Part shown: positions 17,499-27,556 of the stretch, in pieces
Layout: the number at the start of each line of letters is the position of its first letter
Position numbering within the stretch: position 1 is the stretch's first letter
Position numbers and translations under genes: made by a program
Notes under the pieces: generated by a model
Seen by the model: only the letters and a program-made list of their open reading frames with translations
The model's database searches: none
What the model was told of the DNA's origin: nothing
Source: JBCCSZ01 sp039821145
GTDB lineage: Bacteria > Bacteroidota > Bacteroidia > Chitinophagales > Saprospiraceae
Direction of reading: 5' to 3'
DNA: 64,000 nt
NCBI GenBank assembly: GCA_039821145.1
Contig: JBCBOS010000027.1
Coordinates: 1-64,000 of the forward strand

Positions 17499-19994
17499 TT
17501 ATTTAAGGATGACAAAACGTTGAATGCTCCAGCCATTGGCGGTCAGGGCTTTTAGGAGATAGCTGCCTTCTGGGAGAGCGCCGACATTGATGTGGGTGCG
17601 TTGCAACTTTGGTACTTTCTGTGATTGGAGCAGTTGCCCATCAATGCCGATGACATCGAGTTGTTGAATGCTGCCGCTGGACGTCTCCACGATGAGTTGA
17701 TTCCGTGTCGGGTTGGGAAACAGTTTGAGGTCAGTTGCTCTCCGGAAGGGCGATTGGGTAGATACCGTTGTCGACTCGATGGTGGATTCAGTTTTGGTGG
17801 GGACCACAGACAAGCTTTCTTCGGTCACATTGATCAGTCGGACATTGCTGATGTCAAAGGCCAGGGACTTGTTGTCGTTTCCGCGGGTGGAAGTCGAGCC
17901 TCCTCCGTGGACAAAGATGTCGTCTTCGATGGTGATGAACAGCTCTGCCAACATGCCCGAACCGCTGATGTTTTGCTGGTCGATCCTAGTAACGGCTACA
18001 TCCAGTCTTCCTTCGGCGGTCACATTGTTTTGAATGGCCATCAGGTCGCTGTTCAGATCGCCCATCCAGGAATTGGCAAAGGACAAGCGCACAGAGCTGG
18101 GCACGATGAGGTCGGTGTCGTAGTCGATGCTGAAGGCCAAGCCGTAGACATCTTGTGCCGGGTTGATGCTGTCGCCCAAGATCACGGGGAGGCGCACCAT
18201 GGCATTGGGAACGAAGGTGTCTGGCTGGATGAAAAAGGGAAGGTCCATTCGACGGTCTTGGGCCGGTGCATTGCCGATGGCCATGTGGACGAGTCCCCAG
18301 TTTTGGACAATGGCCGTGGTGTCGGAAAAGCCAATGATGCCGTCGCCGTCGCAGTCGATGTGTTTGTAGTTGACATTGCTGTTGGGGAGGCTGAGGTCCC
18401 AGTCGGAGGCGGGTTGTGCCATCCAGTTGAGGGAGGCGCCCGTGCGGACAGGCCCTGTACTGCCAAAGCCAATTCCGATGTTGAGCAGGTCGAAATTGTT
18501 GACCACATTGTTGTCGTCGGTATCTCCAGGCCACACACAATCCAATGCCTTCAGTTCGATCTGGCCCCGGTCTTCGCAGCCGTCGGCAAAAATGACTCTG
18601 ACCGTGGCAATGACATCTTCTTGGAAGCGAATGATGGGGTTGGGGCAGTCGTCACAGGACAGAAGACTGTCAGGGCTCCAATCGTAGGAAATGGCCCCCG
18701 GCGCATCTACCCCCAGCGTCAAGGGCAATCCAGCGCAAATGGCGGTATCCGGGAAAGGCGTGAGGCGCAGGATTTGTCCTCCTTCATCAATGGTGAAATT
18801 GTTGGTGAAGAAACAGCCAATTTGGTCTGTGACCGTCACACTGTAATTGCTGCCTTGGGGAAGGCCATTGATTTCTGCCGTGATTTCACCTGTACTCCAC
18901 AGATAATCATAAGGAGGTACACCGTCGGCCATGCAGAGGCTGATGCTCCCGTTGCTCTGCCCTGGAGTGGCGCAGCGAATGGCGACATCCTTCATCATCA
19001 GATTGGAAGCAGCCGTGATCTCAAAGACCTCCTCTGTGCTGCAGCCCCCTGCATCGGTGACGGTGAGATTGTACAGTCCCTCTGAAAGCTGTTCGACCCG
19101 ATTGGTATTGTCTGTTGTGTGGGCCCAAGTGTAGCGGTAGGGCCCTCCCTGTCCTCCAGTGGCCAGTACCTCGATGATTCCGTTGGATTCCCCTGCACAG
19201 CCCACGCTTTGTATGAGAGTGGGGACGATTTGGGGCTCGTTTTCCTGCAGGAGTTGGAAGGACAGTCTGTAGGGAAGACCACAACTTTCTGCCATGATCA
19301 GATCGTAGGCGCCAGCCTCCACGTTGCTTATATTTTGTGTTGTATTTTGAGAACCATCCGGGTAGGTCCAGGCATAGGTGTAGGAGCCAGGGCCAAAGGG
19401 TTGGATATTGATGGAGCCTCGGTTGGTGCCGTCGCAGCTGGGTTCGGTCATTTGCAGCATGGCACCAGTGGCGAGGGTGCAGGGAGTGGCGCTGAGGACC
19501 CGACCGTGAAGTACGGCGAGGCTTTTGGGAACAAAATCGAGGTTGAAATAGTCGTATCGATCCGGATCTACATCAAAGGCAATTTCACTGCCATTGCTGC
19601 TGCCTGGGTCGCTGATGAGGCGAAACTGGAGTTGGTAAAACGAGGCCACTTCTCTGGCGGCTGTTTCCCAATCGCTTTCGAATCGGAAGACCAGCGTCCC
19701 ATTGGCTTCGTCGATCTCTCTGACGAAGACCTCATAGAAGTTGGAAGCAGTTGGCAGGGTGTCGACAAGTTCCAGTACCTGTGGGTCCCATTGGAGGGTG
19801 ATGTTCAGCAGACTGACGTCCTCAAAGCCAAAAGCGCTGAGATTGGCAGTGATGGTATCGCCTACGTCTGCCTTGTGGCTGGACAGCGCAAAAAGGGTCC
19901 CCGTCGTACCCTGAATGTGTACGGGGCTGCCGTGGCTCCAGTGGCTTAGGCAAAGGCTCAGGAGAAGGAAGGTAAATTGGACAATTCGTTTCAT
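17499..19994 (-). CDS. T9SS type A surface protein with cohesin-like, SprB-like and dockerin-like modules
   Basis: 831 residues with a signal peptide. Order seen: a cohesin-like domain at about 25-165 (LSSHKADVGDTITANLSAFGF, LQWDPQVLELVDT); three SprB-type repeats at about 170-400, with CxGxNxGSI-like cores such as PSCDGTNRGSINI and GCAGESNGIIEV and their YTYAW strands; a dockerin-like part at about 475-560 (WPGDTDDNNVVNNFDLLNIG and DCDGDGIIGFSDT); a second cohesin-like region at about 580-700; and a type A sorting tail (LFPNPTRNQLIVET ... GSYLLKALTANGWSIQRFVIL). It would sit on the surface or be released. Binding partners cannot be told from sequence; no cellulosomal enzymes are nearby. Confidence 0.82.
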   Translation of the reverse strand: MKRIVQFTFLLLSLCLSHWSHGSPVHIQGTTGTLFALSSHKADVGDTITANLSAFGFEDVSLLNITLQWDPQVLELVDTLPTASNFYEVFVREIDEANGTLVFRFESDWETAAREVASFYQLQFRLISDPGSSNGSEIAFDVDPDRYDYFNLDFVPKSLAVLHGRVLSATPCTLATGAMLQMTEPSCDGTNRGSINIQPFGPGSYTYAWTYPDGSQNTTQNISNVEAGAYDLIMAESCGLPYRLSFQLLQENEPQIVPTLIQSVGCAGESNGIIEVLATGGQGGPYRYTWAHTTDNTNRVEQLSEGLYNLTVTDAGGCSTEEVFEITAASNLMMKDVAIRCATPGQSNGSISLCMADGVPPYDYLWSTGEITAEINGLPQGSNYSVTVTDQIGCFFTNNFTIDEGGQILRLTPFPDTAICAGLPLTLGVDAPGAISYDWSPDSLLSCDDCPNPIIRFQEDVIATVRVIFADGCEDRGQIELKALDCVWPGDTDDNNVVNNFDLLNIGIGFGSTGPVRTGASLNWMAQPASDWDLSLPNSNVNYKHIDCDGDGIIGFSDTTAIVQNWGLVHMAIGNAPAQDRRMDLPFFIQPDTFVPNAMVRLPVILGDSINPAQDVYGLAFSIDYDTDLIVPSSVRLSFANSWMGDLNSDLMAIQNNVTAEGRLDVAVTRIDQQNISGSGMLAELFITIEDDIFVHGGGSTSTRGNDNKSLAFDISNVRLINVTEESLSVVPTKTESTIESTTVSTQSPFRRATDLKLFPNPTRNQLIVETSSGSIQQLDVIGIDGQLLQSQKVPKLQRTHINVGALPEGSYLLKALTANGWSIQRFVILK

Positions 19995-20168
19995 GGTCTA
20001 TAATTTTTTGTATCCCAAGATTGATTTGAATGACTTGCTTACAAAACTACAGGTAGTCCCGTGCTGGAAAAAGTACTTTTTTGAGAATTAGTAGAAAATA
20101 TTACAAGCGAATTTTGCATAAAAAATTGATTGATAGTAGATTGTAATGTAAAAAAGTAGAATTAAAAA

Positions 20169-21635
20169 GTGAAAAACAGTCGTCTTCTGTCTTACCTCAA
20201 AGAGTTGAACCCCAAGGAACGCAAGCGTTTTCGGGATTTTGTCTTTTCTCCTTACTTCAACAAAAATCAAAAGGTACGCCAGCTGTGTGAGCAATTGCTG
20301 CGCTTGGCACCCGCCTGGGACGACAAAAAGCTGGATCGCCAACTGCTCTACAAGGCCCTTTTTCCCACGGAGGCCTTCCACAAGGGGCGTTTCAACAATC
20401 TGGTATCTGACCTGCTGCATTTGTTGTACGATTTTTTGGCCCAATCCCGATTGGAGACACGGCCTCAATTGCAACGTCATTTGCTATTGGATGAGTTGTT
20501 GCGGCGAGAATTGCATCGGGACATTGAGCGACTGGCCCGTGGCTATTCCCAGTTGCAACGTCAAACCAAGCTTCGACACATCGATTTTTACCTGGACGAA
20601 TACCAATTGTACGAAAAGCTCGATCGGCACTTTTTCTCCAAAGGAGTCCGCACCTACGACGAAAACCTCCAGCAAAAAAACGATGCACTGGACCGATTTT
20701 ATCTGTTGAGTAAATTGCGCATGGCAGCGGACATGACCAGTCGCAATCTGGTGGTGGGCTCTGCTTATGAATGCCATTGGCTGCCCGATTTGCTGCGGCA
20801 CTACAGTCGGTGGGAAGGGGGAGGAGAGGAGCGCGCCGTTTTTGAAATTTACCACCAGGTATTGCAAATGCTGCAGGGAAAAGAGGGAGAGAAGGCATAT
20901 GGGCAGGCCAAGCGCCTGGTGGTGGCCCATCATCATCTTTTCCCCCAAGAAGAATTGCGCGAAGTGTACATTTTCATCCTCAATTATTGCATCCGGCAGA
21001 TCAACAGTGGAAACAGTCGCTACTTTCGGGAATTGCTCGACTTGTACAAGGCCATGCTCGACAGCGAAGTGGTCTTTCGCAATGGGTATATGCCACAGTG
21101 GACCTTCAAAAACATTTCTACGGCAGGCATTCGCCTCAAAGAATTTGAATGGACCGAGCAATTCATCCTTCGCTACCAAGAGCAATTGTTGGCCGAGGAG
21201 CGACCCAACGCCATTGCCTTCAATTTGGCGGCCTTGTATTATGCCCAAAAAGACTATCCAAGGGCCTTGTCTCAGCTCCACAATGTCGAATTCATCAATG
21301 CCTCCTACCACCTGGGCGCCAAACTCATCCAGCTCAAAAGCTATTACGAACTGGACGAGTCGGAGGCCTTTCTCGCCCTCATAGAAGCCTCCAAAAAATA
21401 CATCAGTCGCAATCGGCAGCTTTCCGAACACGCCAAGAATGCCAATCTCAATTTTCTGCACTTCATCCGACGCCTCTTTCAGCTCAAAAGCAGCCAATAC
21501 AGATTGCGCACTGTTGAATTCAAGAAAAAGGAACGCGCCCTTTCCGAACGGCTGGAACAACTGCAGCCACTGGCCAACAAAGACTGGCTCGAAGAAGCCT
21601 TTTCCAACCTGAGCAGCCGCCCGGCTTCCAAATAG
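20169..21635 (+). CDS. Conserved all-helical protein, function unknown
   Basis: 488 residues starting at a GTG; no closer ATG gives the conserved-looking beginning (NSRLLSYLKELNPKERKRFRDFVFSPYFN). Composition is rich in Leu, Arg, Glu and aromatic residues, with regularly spaced helices resembling TPR or HEAT repeats (for example NAIAFNLAALYYAQKDYPRALSQL near residue 355 is TPR-like). It has no signal peptide, no membrane helix and no catalytic motif I recognise, so it is probably a cytoplasmic scaffold. The AT-rich 170 bp in front separates it from the divergent surface-protein gene. I know similar unnamed proteins in Saprospiria but no function. Confidence 0.75.
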   Translation: MKNSRLLSYLKELNPKERKRFRDFVFSPYFNKNQKVRQLCEQLLRLAPAWDDKKLDRQLLYKALFPTEAFHKGRFNNLVSDLLHLLYDFLAQSRLETRPQLQRHLLLDELLRRELHRDIERLARGYSQLQRQTKLRHIDFYLDEYQLYEKLDRHFFSKGVRTYDENLQQKNDALDRFYLLSKLRMAADMTSRNLVVGSAYECHWLPDLLRHYSRWEGGGEERAVFEIYHQVLQMLQGKEGEKAYGQAKRLVVAHHHLFPQEELREVYIFILNYCIRQINSGNSRYFRELLDLYKAMLDSEVVFRNGYMPQWTFKNISTAGIRLKEFEWTEQFILRYQEQLLAEERPNAIAFNLAALYYAQKDYPRALSQLHNVEFINASYHLGAKLIQLKSYYELDESEAFLALIEASKKYISRNRQLSEHAKNANLNFLHFIRRLFQLKSSQYRLRTVEFKKKERALSERLEQLQPLANKDWLEEAFSNLSSRPASK

Positions 21636-21696
21636 GCCAATGTTGGACAAAAGGCTGGGAAATGCATTTTTTTACCGAACTATGAGACAGCCTCGC

Positions 21697-21727
21697 TTCG
21701 AAAGAAAGCGGAAAAACCGTACATTTG
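21697..21727 (+). promoter_or_regulatory. Candidate promoter of gcvP
   Basis: TACATTTG at 21720-21727 is a perfect TAnnTTTG -7 box. A TTC instead of TTG lies 20 nt upstream at 21697. The predicted start gives a leader of about 65 nt before the ATG at 21800. Confidence 0.5.
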
Positions 21728-21799
21728 TTCGTATAATCCGAGGCTAAGCATTAGACATCACATTTCTTCAGATATAAACACAAATATCTTTTGTAAATC

Positions 21800-24721
21800 A
21801 TGAGCAAATTTCAAGTATTTGACCAATTTGTGCATCGGCACATCGGTCCCAGTGACGAGGGCCGCACGGAAATGCTGAAGAGAATCGGTCTGGACAGCAT
21901 GAGCCAGCTAATCGATGAAACAGTACCTGACAAGATTCGGATGACCCGCAAGTTGCGCGTTCCGGATGCCCAAACAGAACACGAATACCTCCACGAACTC
22001 AAACAGATGGCGAGTCTCAACAAGGTATTCAAATCTTACATCGGACAGGGATACCACTCCACCATCACCCCATCGGTGATCTCGCGGAACATTTTTCAAA
22101 ATCCCGGTTGGTATACACAATACACGCCTTACCAGGCTGAAATTGCTCAAGGACGTCTGGAAGCATTGCTGAATTTCCAGACCATGGTCAGTGACCTCAC
22201 CGCAATGCCCATCGCCAATGCATCGCTTTTGGATGAGGGCACGGCTGCTGCGGAGGCCATGAGCTTGTTTTACAGCTTCAAGAACAAGCGCAACAAGGCC
22301 GAGCCGAAAAACGAATTCTTTGTCGACAATGGCGTTTTTGACCACACCATGGACACGCTCCTGAGCCGTGCCGAGCCATTGGGAATCAAGATCGTCAGAG
22401 GCAATTGGAAAGAATACAAATTCAACGAGCGGAGCTTTGGCGTCTTGCTGCAGTATCCTGCTGCTGATGGACGGGTGGAGGATTATCGCTCTTTTGCTCA
22501 AAAAGCCAATGAGGCAGGCATCACAGTGACTGTGGCTGCCGATTTGTTGAGCTTGGCGCTGCTGGCTCCTCCGGGTGAATGGGGGGCAGATGCCGTGGTG
22601 GGCAACACCCAGCGATTTGGGGTGCCCATGGGCTATGGCGGTCCCCACGCTGCTTATTTTGCAACCAAAGAAAACTTCAAGCGCCTGATTCCCGGACGCA
22701 TCATCGGTGTATCCATCGACAGCCAAGGAGATCGGGCCCTGCGGATGGCCTTGCAAACCCGCGAACAACACATTCGTCGCGAAAAGGCCACTTCCAATAT
22801 TTGCACCGCCCAAGCATTGCTGGCCATCATGGCGGGCATGTATGCGGTTTATCACGGCCCCCAGGGCATCCACGCCATTGCCAGCCAAACCCAGCGTTTG
22901 ACCCAGGCATTGGACAAGCAGCTCAAAAAGCTTGGATATACGCAGACCAACCGCTCTTATTTCGATGCGCTTTGCATCGAAGTGGAAGACTCGAAGCTGC
23001 GCAGCAAGATCCGTCGATTGGCCGTGTCCAACAAGATGAACTTTTACTACGACAAGGAGAACATTCAGATCAACTTGGACGAAACGACGACTCCAGAGGA
23101 CGTGCGCCAGATCAGTCGCATCTTTGCGGAAGCCAACGGCATGGAACCGCTGTCGAGACTGACCATTCCCAAGTCTGCCAAAGTGCCCGCCAAGCTGGCC
23201 CGCCAGACGGATTACCTGACGCACCCAATTTTCAACAGTTACCATACGGAGACCAAGATGATGCGGTACATCAAGAGTCTGGAAAACAAAGACCTGTCTT
23301 TGATGCATTCCATGATTCCATTGGGTTCTTGCACCATGAAGCTCAACGCCGCCTCCGAATTGATCCCTGTCAGCTGGCCCGAGTTTGCCAACATCCACCC
23401 CTTTGCGCCTCTCAACCAGACCAAAGGCTACCAAAAGATGTTTGAAGAATTGGAAGAGTACTTGGCGGATATTACGGGATTTGCGGCTTGTTCTCTTCAG
23501 CCCAATTCTGGTGCCCAAGGAGAGTTTGCCGGATTGATGACCATCCGCGCCTACCACTTGTCCAGAGGAGACGAGCATCGCAACATCGTCCTGATTCCTT
23601 CTTCTGCTCATGGGACCAATCCAGCCAGTGCTGTCATGGCGGGCATGAAGGTGGTCGTTGTCAAATGCGATGAAGAAGGCAACATTGTCGTGTCCGACCT
23701 GAAAGAAAAGGCCGAGGCACACAAAGAAAACTTATCCGCCCTGATGGTTACTTATCCCTCGACACATGGGGTATTTGAAACAGCCATCAAAGACATTTGC
23801 GGAATCATCCATCAGAATGGCGGAAAGGTATACATGGACGGCGCCAATATGAATGCCCAGGTTGGCCTGACCAGCCCGGGAATCATCGATGCCGATGTCT
23901 GCCACCTCAATTTGCACAAGACATTTGCCATCCCACACGGTGGAGGCGGTCCTGGCATGGGGCCCATTTGTGTCAACAAGAGTTTGGCGCCCTTCTTGCC
24001 ACGCCACGTGCGGGTCAAGACAGGAGGAGACAAGGCCATTCCTGCGGTGGCTTCTGCTCCTTGGGGAAGTGCCAGCATCTTGCTGATTTCCTACGGATAC
24101 ATCCGCATGTTGGGCCGCGATGGACTGACGGCTGCCTCTGAAAATGCCATCTTGACCGCCAACTACATCAAGGCGAGGCTGGAGGGGAACTATCCGGTGC
24201 TTTTCACAGGAGAGCACGACCGGGTGGCTCACGAACTCATCATCGACCTCCGTCAGTTCAAGGGCGTCAACATCACTGCAGAAGACATTGCCAAGCGTTT
24301 GATCGACTATGGATTTCACGCTCCCACACTGTCCTGGCCAGTGGCAGGCACCATCATGATAGAGCCGACAGAGAGCGAGAGCAAAGATGAGTTGGATCGC
24401 TTCTGCGATGCCATGCTGGCCATTCGCGCAGAGATCGACGAGATTGCGATGGGCACGGCTGATCCGGAGCAAAATGTCTTGCACAATGCGCCGCATACAC
24501 TCCGGATGGCCACCAAGGACGAATGGCCTTATCCGTACAAGCGGGAGAAAGCAGTGTACCCACTGCCCCATCTGCAGAGACAGTTCAAGTTTTGGCCTTC
24601 CATTGGGCGGGTCAACAATGCACACGGTGATCGCCATTTGGTTTGTACTTGTCCACCCATCGAAGATTATATGGGAGAAAATGGCAAGGGAGCTACAGAA
24701 GATGTATTGGCCAACGGATAA
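21800..24721 (+). CDS. gcvP: Glycine dehydrogenase (decarboxylating), P protein of the glycine cleavage system
   Basis: 973 residues, full length for the fused (alpha plus beta) type. The enzyme uses PLP to decarboxylate glycine and passes the aminomethyl group to lipoylated H protein. Seen: N-terminal FVHRHIGPSDEGRTEML, YTPYQAEIAQGRLEALLNFQTM, NASLLDEGTAAAEAM, SLMHSMIPLGSCTMKLN starting the C-terminal half, and the PLP-lysine motif LHKTFAIPHGGGGPGMGP near residue 715. The end has ENVLHNAPHT-like NVLHNAPHTLRMA and RHLVCTCPPIEDY. The other system genes (gcvT, gcvH) are not in the window, as is usual in Bacteroidota. A perfect terminator follows. Confidence 0.98.
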   Translation: MSKFQVFDQFVHRHIGPSDEGRTEMLKRIGLDSMSQLIDETVPDKIRMTRKLRVPDAQTEHEYLHELKQMASLNKVFKSYIGQGYHSTITPSVISRNIFQNPGWYTQYTPYQAEIAQGRLEALLNFQTMVSDLTAMPIANASLLDEGTAAAEAMSLFYSFKNKRNKAEPKNEFFVDNGVFDHTMDTLLSRAEPLGIKIVRGNWKEYKFNERSFGVLLQYPAADGRVEDYRSFAQKANEAGITVTVAADLLSLALLAPPGEWGADAVVGNTQRFGVPMGYGGPHAAYFATKENFKRLIPGRIIGVSIDSQGDRALRMALQTREQHIRREKATSNICTAQALLAIMAGMYAVYHGPQGIHAIASQTQRLTQALDKQLKKLGYTQTNRSYFDALCIEVEDSKLRSKIRRLAVSNKMNFYYDKENIQINLDETTTPEDVRQISRIFAEANGMEPLSRLTIPKSAKVPAKLARQTDYLTHPIFNSYHTETKMMRYIKSLENKDLSLMHSMIPLGSCTMKLNAASELIPVSWPEFANIHPFAPLNQTKGYQKMFEELEEYLADITGFAACSLQPNSGAQGEFAGLMTIRAYHLSRGDEHRNIVLIPSSAHGTNPASAVMAGMKVVVVKCDEEGNIVVSDLKEKAEAHKENLSALMVTYPSTHGVFETAIKDICGIIHQNGGKVYMDGANMNAQVGLTSPGIIDADVCHLNLHKTFAIPHGGGGPGMGPICVNKSLAPFLPRHVRVKTGGDKAIPAVASAPWGSASILLISYGYIRMLGRDGLTAASENAILTANYIKARLEGNYPVLFTGEHDRVAHELIIDLRQFKGVNITAEDIAKRLIDYGFHAPTLSWPVAGTIMIEPTESESKDELDRFCDAMLAIRAEIDEIAMGTADPEQNVLHNAPHTLRMATKDEWPYPYKREKAVYPLPHLQRQFKFWPSIGRVNNAHGDRHLVCTCPPIEDYMGENGKGATEDVLANG

Positions 24722-24750
24722 ACCGTTCGCGTAAACGCATTATAAAAAGA

Positions 24751-24791
24751 CAGCCCACAGTCTGGAAAGACTGTGGGCTGTTTGAATTTTT
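24751..24791 (+). terminator. Intrinsic terminator after gcvP
   Basis: CAGCCCACAGTCT and AGACTGTGGGCTG make a perfect 13-bp stem with a GGAA loop, followed by TTTGAATTTTT. It sits between convergent genes and may also serve the minus-strand lipoprotein gene. Confidence 0.9.
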
Positions 24792-24812
24792 GGCTTTGTG
24801 ATATTGAATTGT

Positions 24813-25676
24813 TTAGAGTTGGATTTCTCTGCTGAAGTTGCCGATGCTGATCACGGCTTTGTCGTCACATTGTCCGTCGCCGAAGTCCAATTTGATCAGG
24901 TCGGGGAGGTTGCTGGTTTGGATGTCGGTGCTGCCAGCAGTGAGCCATTCGCAATTGGCTTGGTGGCGCCAAGGATTTTGGATGGTGGCGGTGTAGGCCA
25001 CCCCGTTGCGGTTGATGCCGCTGGCGGTTCCGGTGACTTCCCATACATCATCGGTGATGCCGTCGATTCCGTTGGTCCAGAAGTTGGTATTCATTCCTTC
25101 CACCCAGGTGCGGATGTTTTGGGTTTCGTAGGTGATGGTTTTGCCATTTGGCGTGACGATTTGGCCGTCTTTGACCTCCACGCGGTAGTGGAACATGCCA
25201 TCGTTGTTGAGCCCGAGGTTGGTCCATTCCTTTGCGCCGCTGATTTGGAAGCCATTCATGGCAAAATTTTGCAATTCCAATGTGGCAGTTGTTCCTTCGT
25301 CGGACAATTTTCCGCTGAATGTAGTCACGATCTTACCAGAAATCTCATTTCCATTTTGAGTGGTGCAGTCATCGCCGAAGTCGAGTGTCAGGGTGATGGG
25401 AAAAATATTGGGCCAGTCTCCGGCCGTTGTCAGGTCTACCCCCATGCAGCCTCTGTCTTGGGCTTTGGGTTGGTCAGAGACGATGCCATCCAGGTCGCCC
25501 TGTTGTTTGGAAGCATTGTCGGTCATGGCAAATACTTCGTCAAACAGCACTTCGGCAGCCAGTAGATCGGTGGCACTTTGGTAGTCTTGTTGTGGAATGG
25601 TGTCCTCTTTTTGGCATCCTACGAGGAAGAATCCTACAAGGAGGAGGGGCAGGCAAATTGATTTTAGAGTACGCAT
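24813..25676 (-). CDS. Lipoprotein, function unknown
   Basis: About 287 residues from the ATG at 25676, chosen because a lipoprotein signal begins there (lipobox LVGC, Cys21, followed by QKED). The body is a beta-rich domain with repeated patterns such as ITLTLDFGDDCT, GKIVTTFSGKL and TYETQNIRTWVEGMNT, and near the C-terminus LIKLDFGDGQCDDKAVISIG. This beta-sandwich-like layout with the DFGD-C motif recurs in lipoproteins of Bacteroidota, but I know no function. It is probably anchored in the inner or outer membrane facing the periplasm. It stands alone, convergent with gcvP. Confidence 0.8.
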   Translation of the reverse strand: MRTLKSICLPLLLVGFFLVGCQKEDTIPQQDYQSATDLLAAEVLFDEVFAMTDNASKQQGDLDGIVSDQPKAQDRGCMGVDLTTAGDWPNIFPITLTLDFGDDCTTQNGNEISGKIVTTFSGKLSDEGTTATLELQNFAMNGFQISGAKEWTNLGLNNDGMFHYRVEVKDGQIVTPNGKTITYETQNIRTWVEGMNTNFWTNGIDGITDDVWEVTGTASGINRNGVAYTATIQNPWRHQANCEWLTAGSTDIQTSNLPDLIKLDFGDGQCDDKAVISIGNFSREIQL

Positions 25677-26054
25677 AGGTATTTTACTTTTGATAAGTTG
25701 ATTCAAAATTTTTGAGTTGTTTTGCTACTGGCACCTATTCCCAGCCCAGCTGCAATGGCTGCTGGATAAGCAGTCGTCCCCATCGGTGAAGGGGATCAGT
25801 GGCTGTGATAGAGGGAGACTTGGAGGCCAGTTGGTTGGGTGTTCGATCTACGCTACATTCTCAATCAGCTGATTTGTAAAGGAAACGGGGAGGAAATGGA
25901 ATACCCTACGGCGGAGGAGGAAAAAATTGAAAAAAATGTGAGTCAACTGATGTCAAACGGCTCAAAAAGGGTGCCGGAAGTATCTTTGGGGAAAAGAACC
26001 GGAGTCGGGGTGAAGTGATTTTTGTGCTATCTTGTTTGTCAATAGAAGAAGGAT
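25677..26054. other. Divergent intergenic region without recognisable gene
   Basis: The 378 bp between the lipoprotein gene and the divergent S41 peptidase gene contain no convincing ORF, repeat or structural RNA. The purine-rich end (25880-25950) is low in complexity. A TATCTTGT near 26030 weakly resembles a -7 box. Confidence 0.4.
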
Positions 26055-27491
26055 ATGAAGATACAATTGCTTTTGTTTCTGATGGTGCTTTCTGTACCGC
26101 TGCTTGCCCAATCTGGCATTCGCGCCGACAAGCTCCAAGAGGATTTTGATTTTTTGATCCAAGAGTTGCGTCGCAAGCACCAGGGATTGTATCAGTACGA
26201 GGACAAGGAGACCGTGGACAAGCAAATTGACAGCCTTCGGGCCTCGATCGATGCGCCCATGAGTCGTTTGGCTTTTTACAAATTGGTGCTTCAGACCATT
26301 GGCTTGACCAACGAAGGGCATACCTCTGCTGATTTGCCCAAGCTGGCCCGTTTCCGATTGGGGCTGTCCAAATCTTTTTTGCCCCTCACCTTGAAGCATT
26401 GTGACGGGAATTATGTTGTGACCCAGCATTTTGGAGAAGAAGTGGAGGGATTGGCAAAGGGGGCCAAGCTGTTGGCGGTCAATGGACGATCCATGGAAGA
26501 AATCCTTCCCAATTTGTACCCCTACATTCCCACAGATGGCTTCAACGAAACCTCTCGGCGCGAGTGGATGGGGAGTGTCACTTTTGCCTCGCTGTATCGA
26601 CTGGTGTACGGAAAGGAAAAGCGTTTTGAGGTGGAAATTCTGGAAAGTGGGCAGACAAAAAGCCGGACCATTTCTCTTCCAGCCATTCGCTATACTTCTT
26701 TCAAAACCAAAAATGCCAAGCTGCCTCGCAAATCCATTGAGCACCGTCGCTTTGTCTTTCGGGTCATCGAGGATTCCATTGCCTACATGAGTGTGCCCAG
26801 TTTTGGACGCGATGGCTTTGATTACCCTTCTTTTTACCGATCTTCTTTTCGCAGCATGGATTCTTTGGGCATTTCCCACCTCATTTTGGACCTACAGGCC
26901 AATGGCGGAGGGACGGAGGGGAATGAAAATCTGTTGTTTTCCTACCTGACAGACCAGCGGGTGCAAAAGTATCGGGAGGTGAGCATGTTGCCTGGGCCTT
27001 ATGAAGGAAACAAGACCGATGAAGATTTCATTTTTGACAAATGGCAATCCAAGGAAGGGAGAGCTGTCCGGGGCGAGTTTACTTTATATAGTGACTATCT
27101 ATCGGACTTGGGCTATGAAAAGCCTGCTGTGGCGGACATTTTCCATGGCAAATTGTACGTCCTCATCAGCGGTGCCACCTTTTCGGGAGGAGCAGAGATG
27201 TCCAGCCTGGTCAAAATGACAGAGCGGGGGCTGTTCATTGGCGAAGAGACCGGAGGAGCGTATGAGGGCAATGTGAGCGGATACAGCGAAGAGGTTCGCT
27301 TGCCCCATTCCAGGATCTTGGTGGACATACCGACCGTTCACTTCCAAATCAATGTTCGTCCAGCTGTCCGGGGCAGGGGAGTGATGCCAGACAAGGTGGT
27401 GGCGCGATACTGGGAAGATTACTCGATGAATAGAAATGCAAAACTGGAGGCTGCCTTGGCCTTGATTCGGCAGGGAGGCATGATGGATTAA
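26055..27491 (+). CDS. S41-family (C-terminal-processing-like) serine peptidase
   Basis: 478 residues with a signal peptide (MKIQLLLFLMVLSVPLLAQ). An N-terminal helical part (EDFDFLIQELRRKHQGLY, TNEGHTSADLP) leads into a PDZ-like middle (GLAKGAKLLAVNGRSMEEIL), and then a tail-specific-protease-like core: IAYMSVPSFGRDGF, SHLILDLQANGGGTEG, and LYVLISGATFSGGAEMSSLVK carrying the presumed nucleophilic serine. GLFIGEETGGAYEGNVSGYSE and RGRGVMPDKVV close the fold. Such secreted S41 peptidases act in the periplasm or outside on unknown substrates. It is followed after 65 bp by hldD on the same strand. Confidence 0.88.
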   Translation: MKIQLLLFLMVLSVPLLAQSGIRADKLQEDFDFLIQELRRKHQGLYQYEDKETVDKQIDSLRASIDAPMSRLAFYKLVLQTIGLTNEGHTSADLPKLARFRLGLSKSFLPLTLKHCDGNYVVTQHFGEEVEGLAKGAKLLAVNGRSMEEILPNLYPYIPTDGFNETSRREWMGSVTFASLYRLVYGKEKRFEVEILESGQTKSRTISLPAIRYTSFKTKNAKLPRKSIEHRRFVFRVIEDSIAYMSVPSFGRDGFDYPSFYRSSFRSMDSLGISHLILDLQANGGGTEGNENLLFSYLTDQRVQKYREVSMLPGPYEGNKTDEDFIFDKWQSKEGRAVRGEFTLYSDYLSDLGYEKPAVADIFHGKLYVLISGATFSGGAEMSSLVKMTERGLFIGEETGGAYEGNVSGYSEEVRLPHSRILVDIPTVHFQINVRPAVRGRGVMPDKVVARYWEDYSMNRNAKLEAALALIRQGGMMD

Positions 27492-27556
27492 TATTAGAAA
27501 AGTTTCTATCTTGCGGCCGGAAAACCCAATCCCAACCGACTCTAAAAACTCATTCT

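Noticed and set aside
21908..23722. Large minus-strand frame opposite gcvP
   Set aside because: Complete overlap with the certain gcvP gene; no family motif in its translation.
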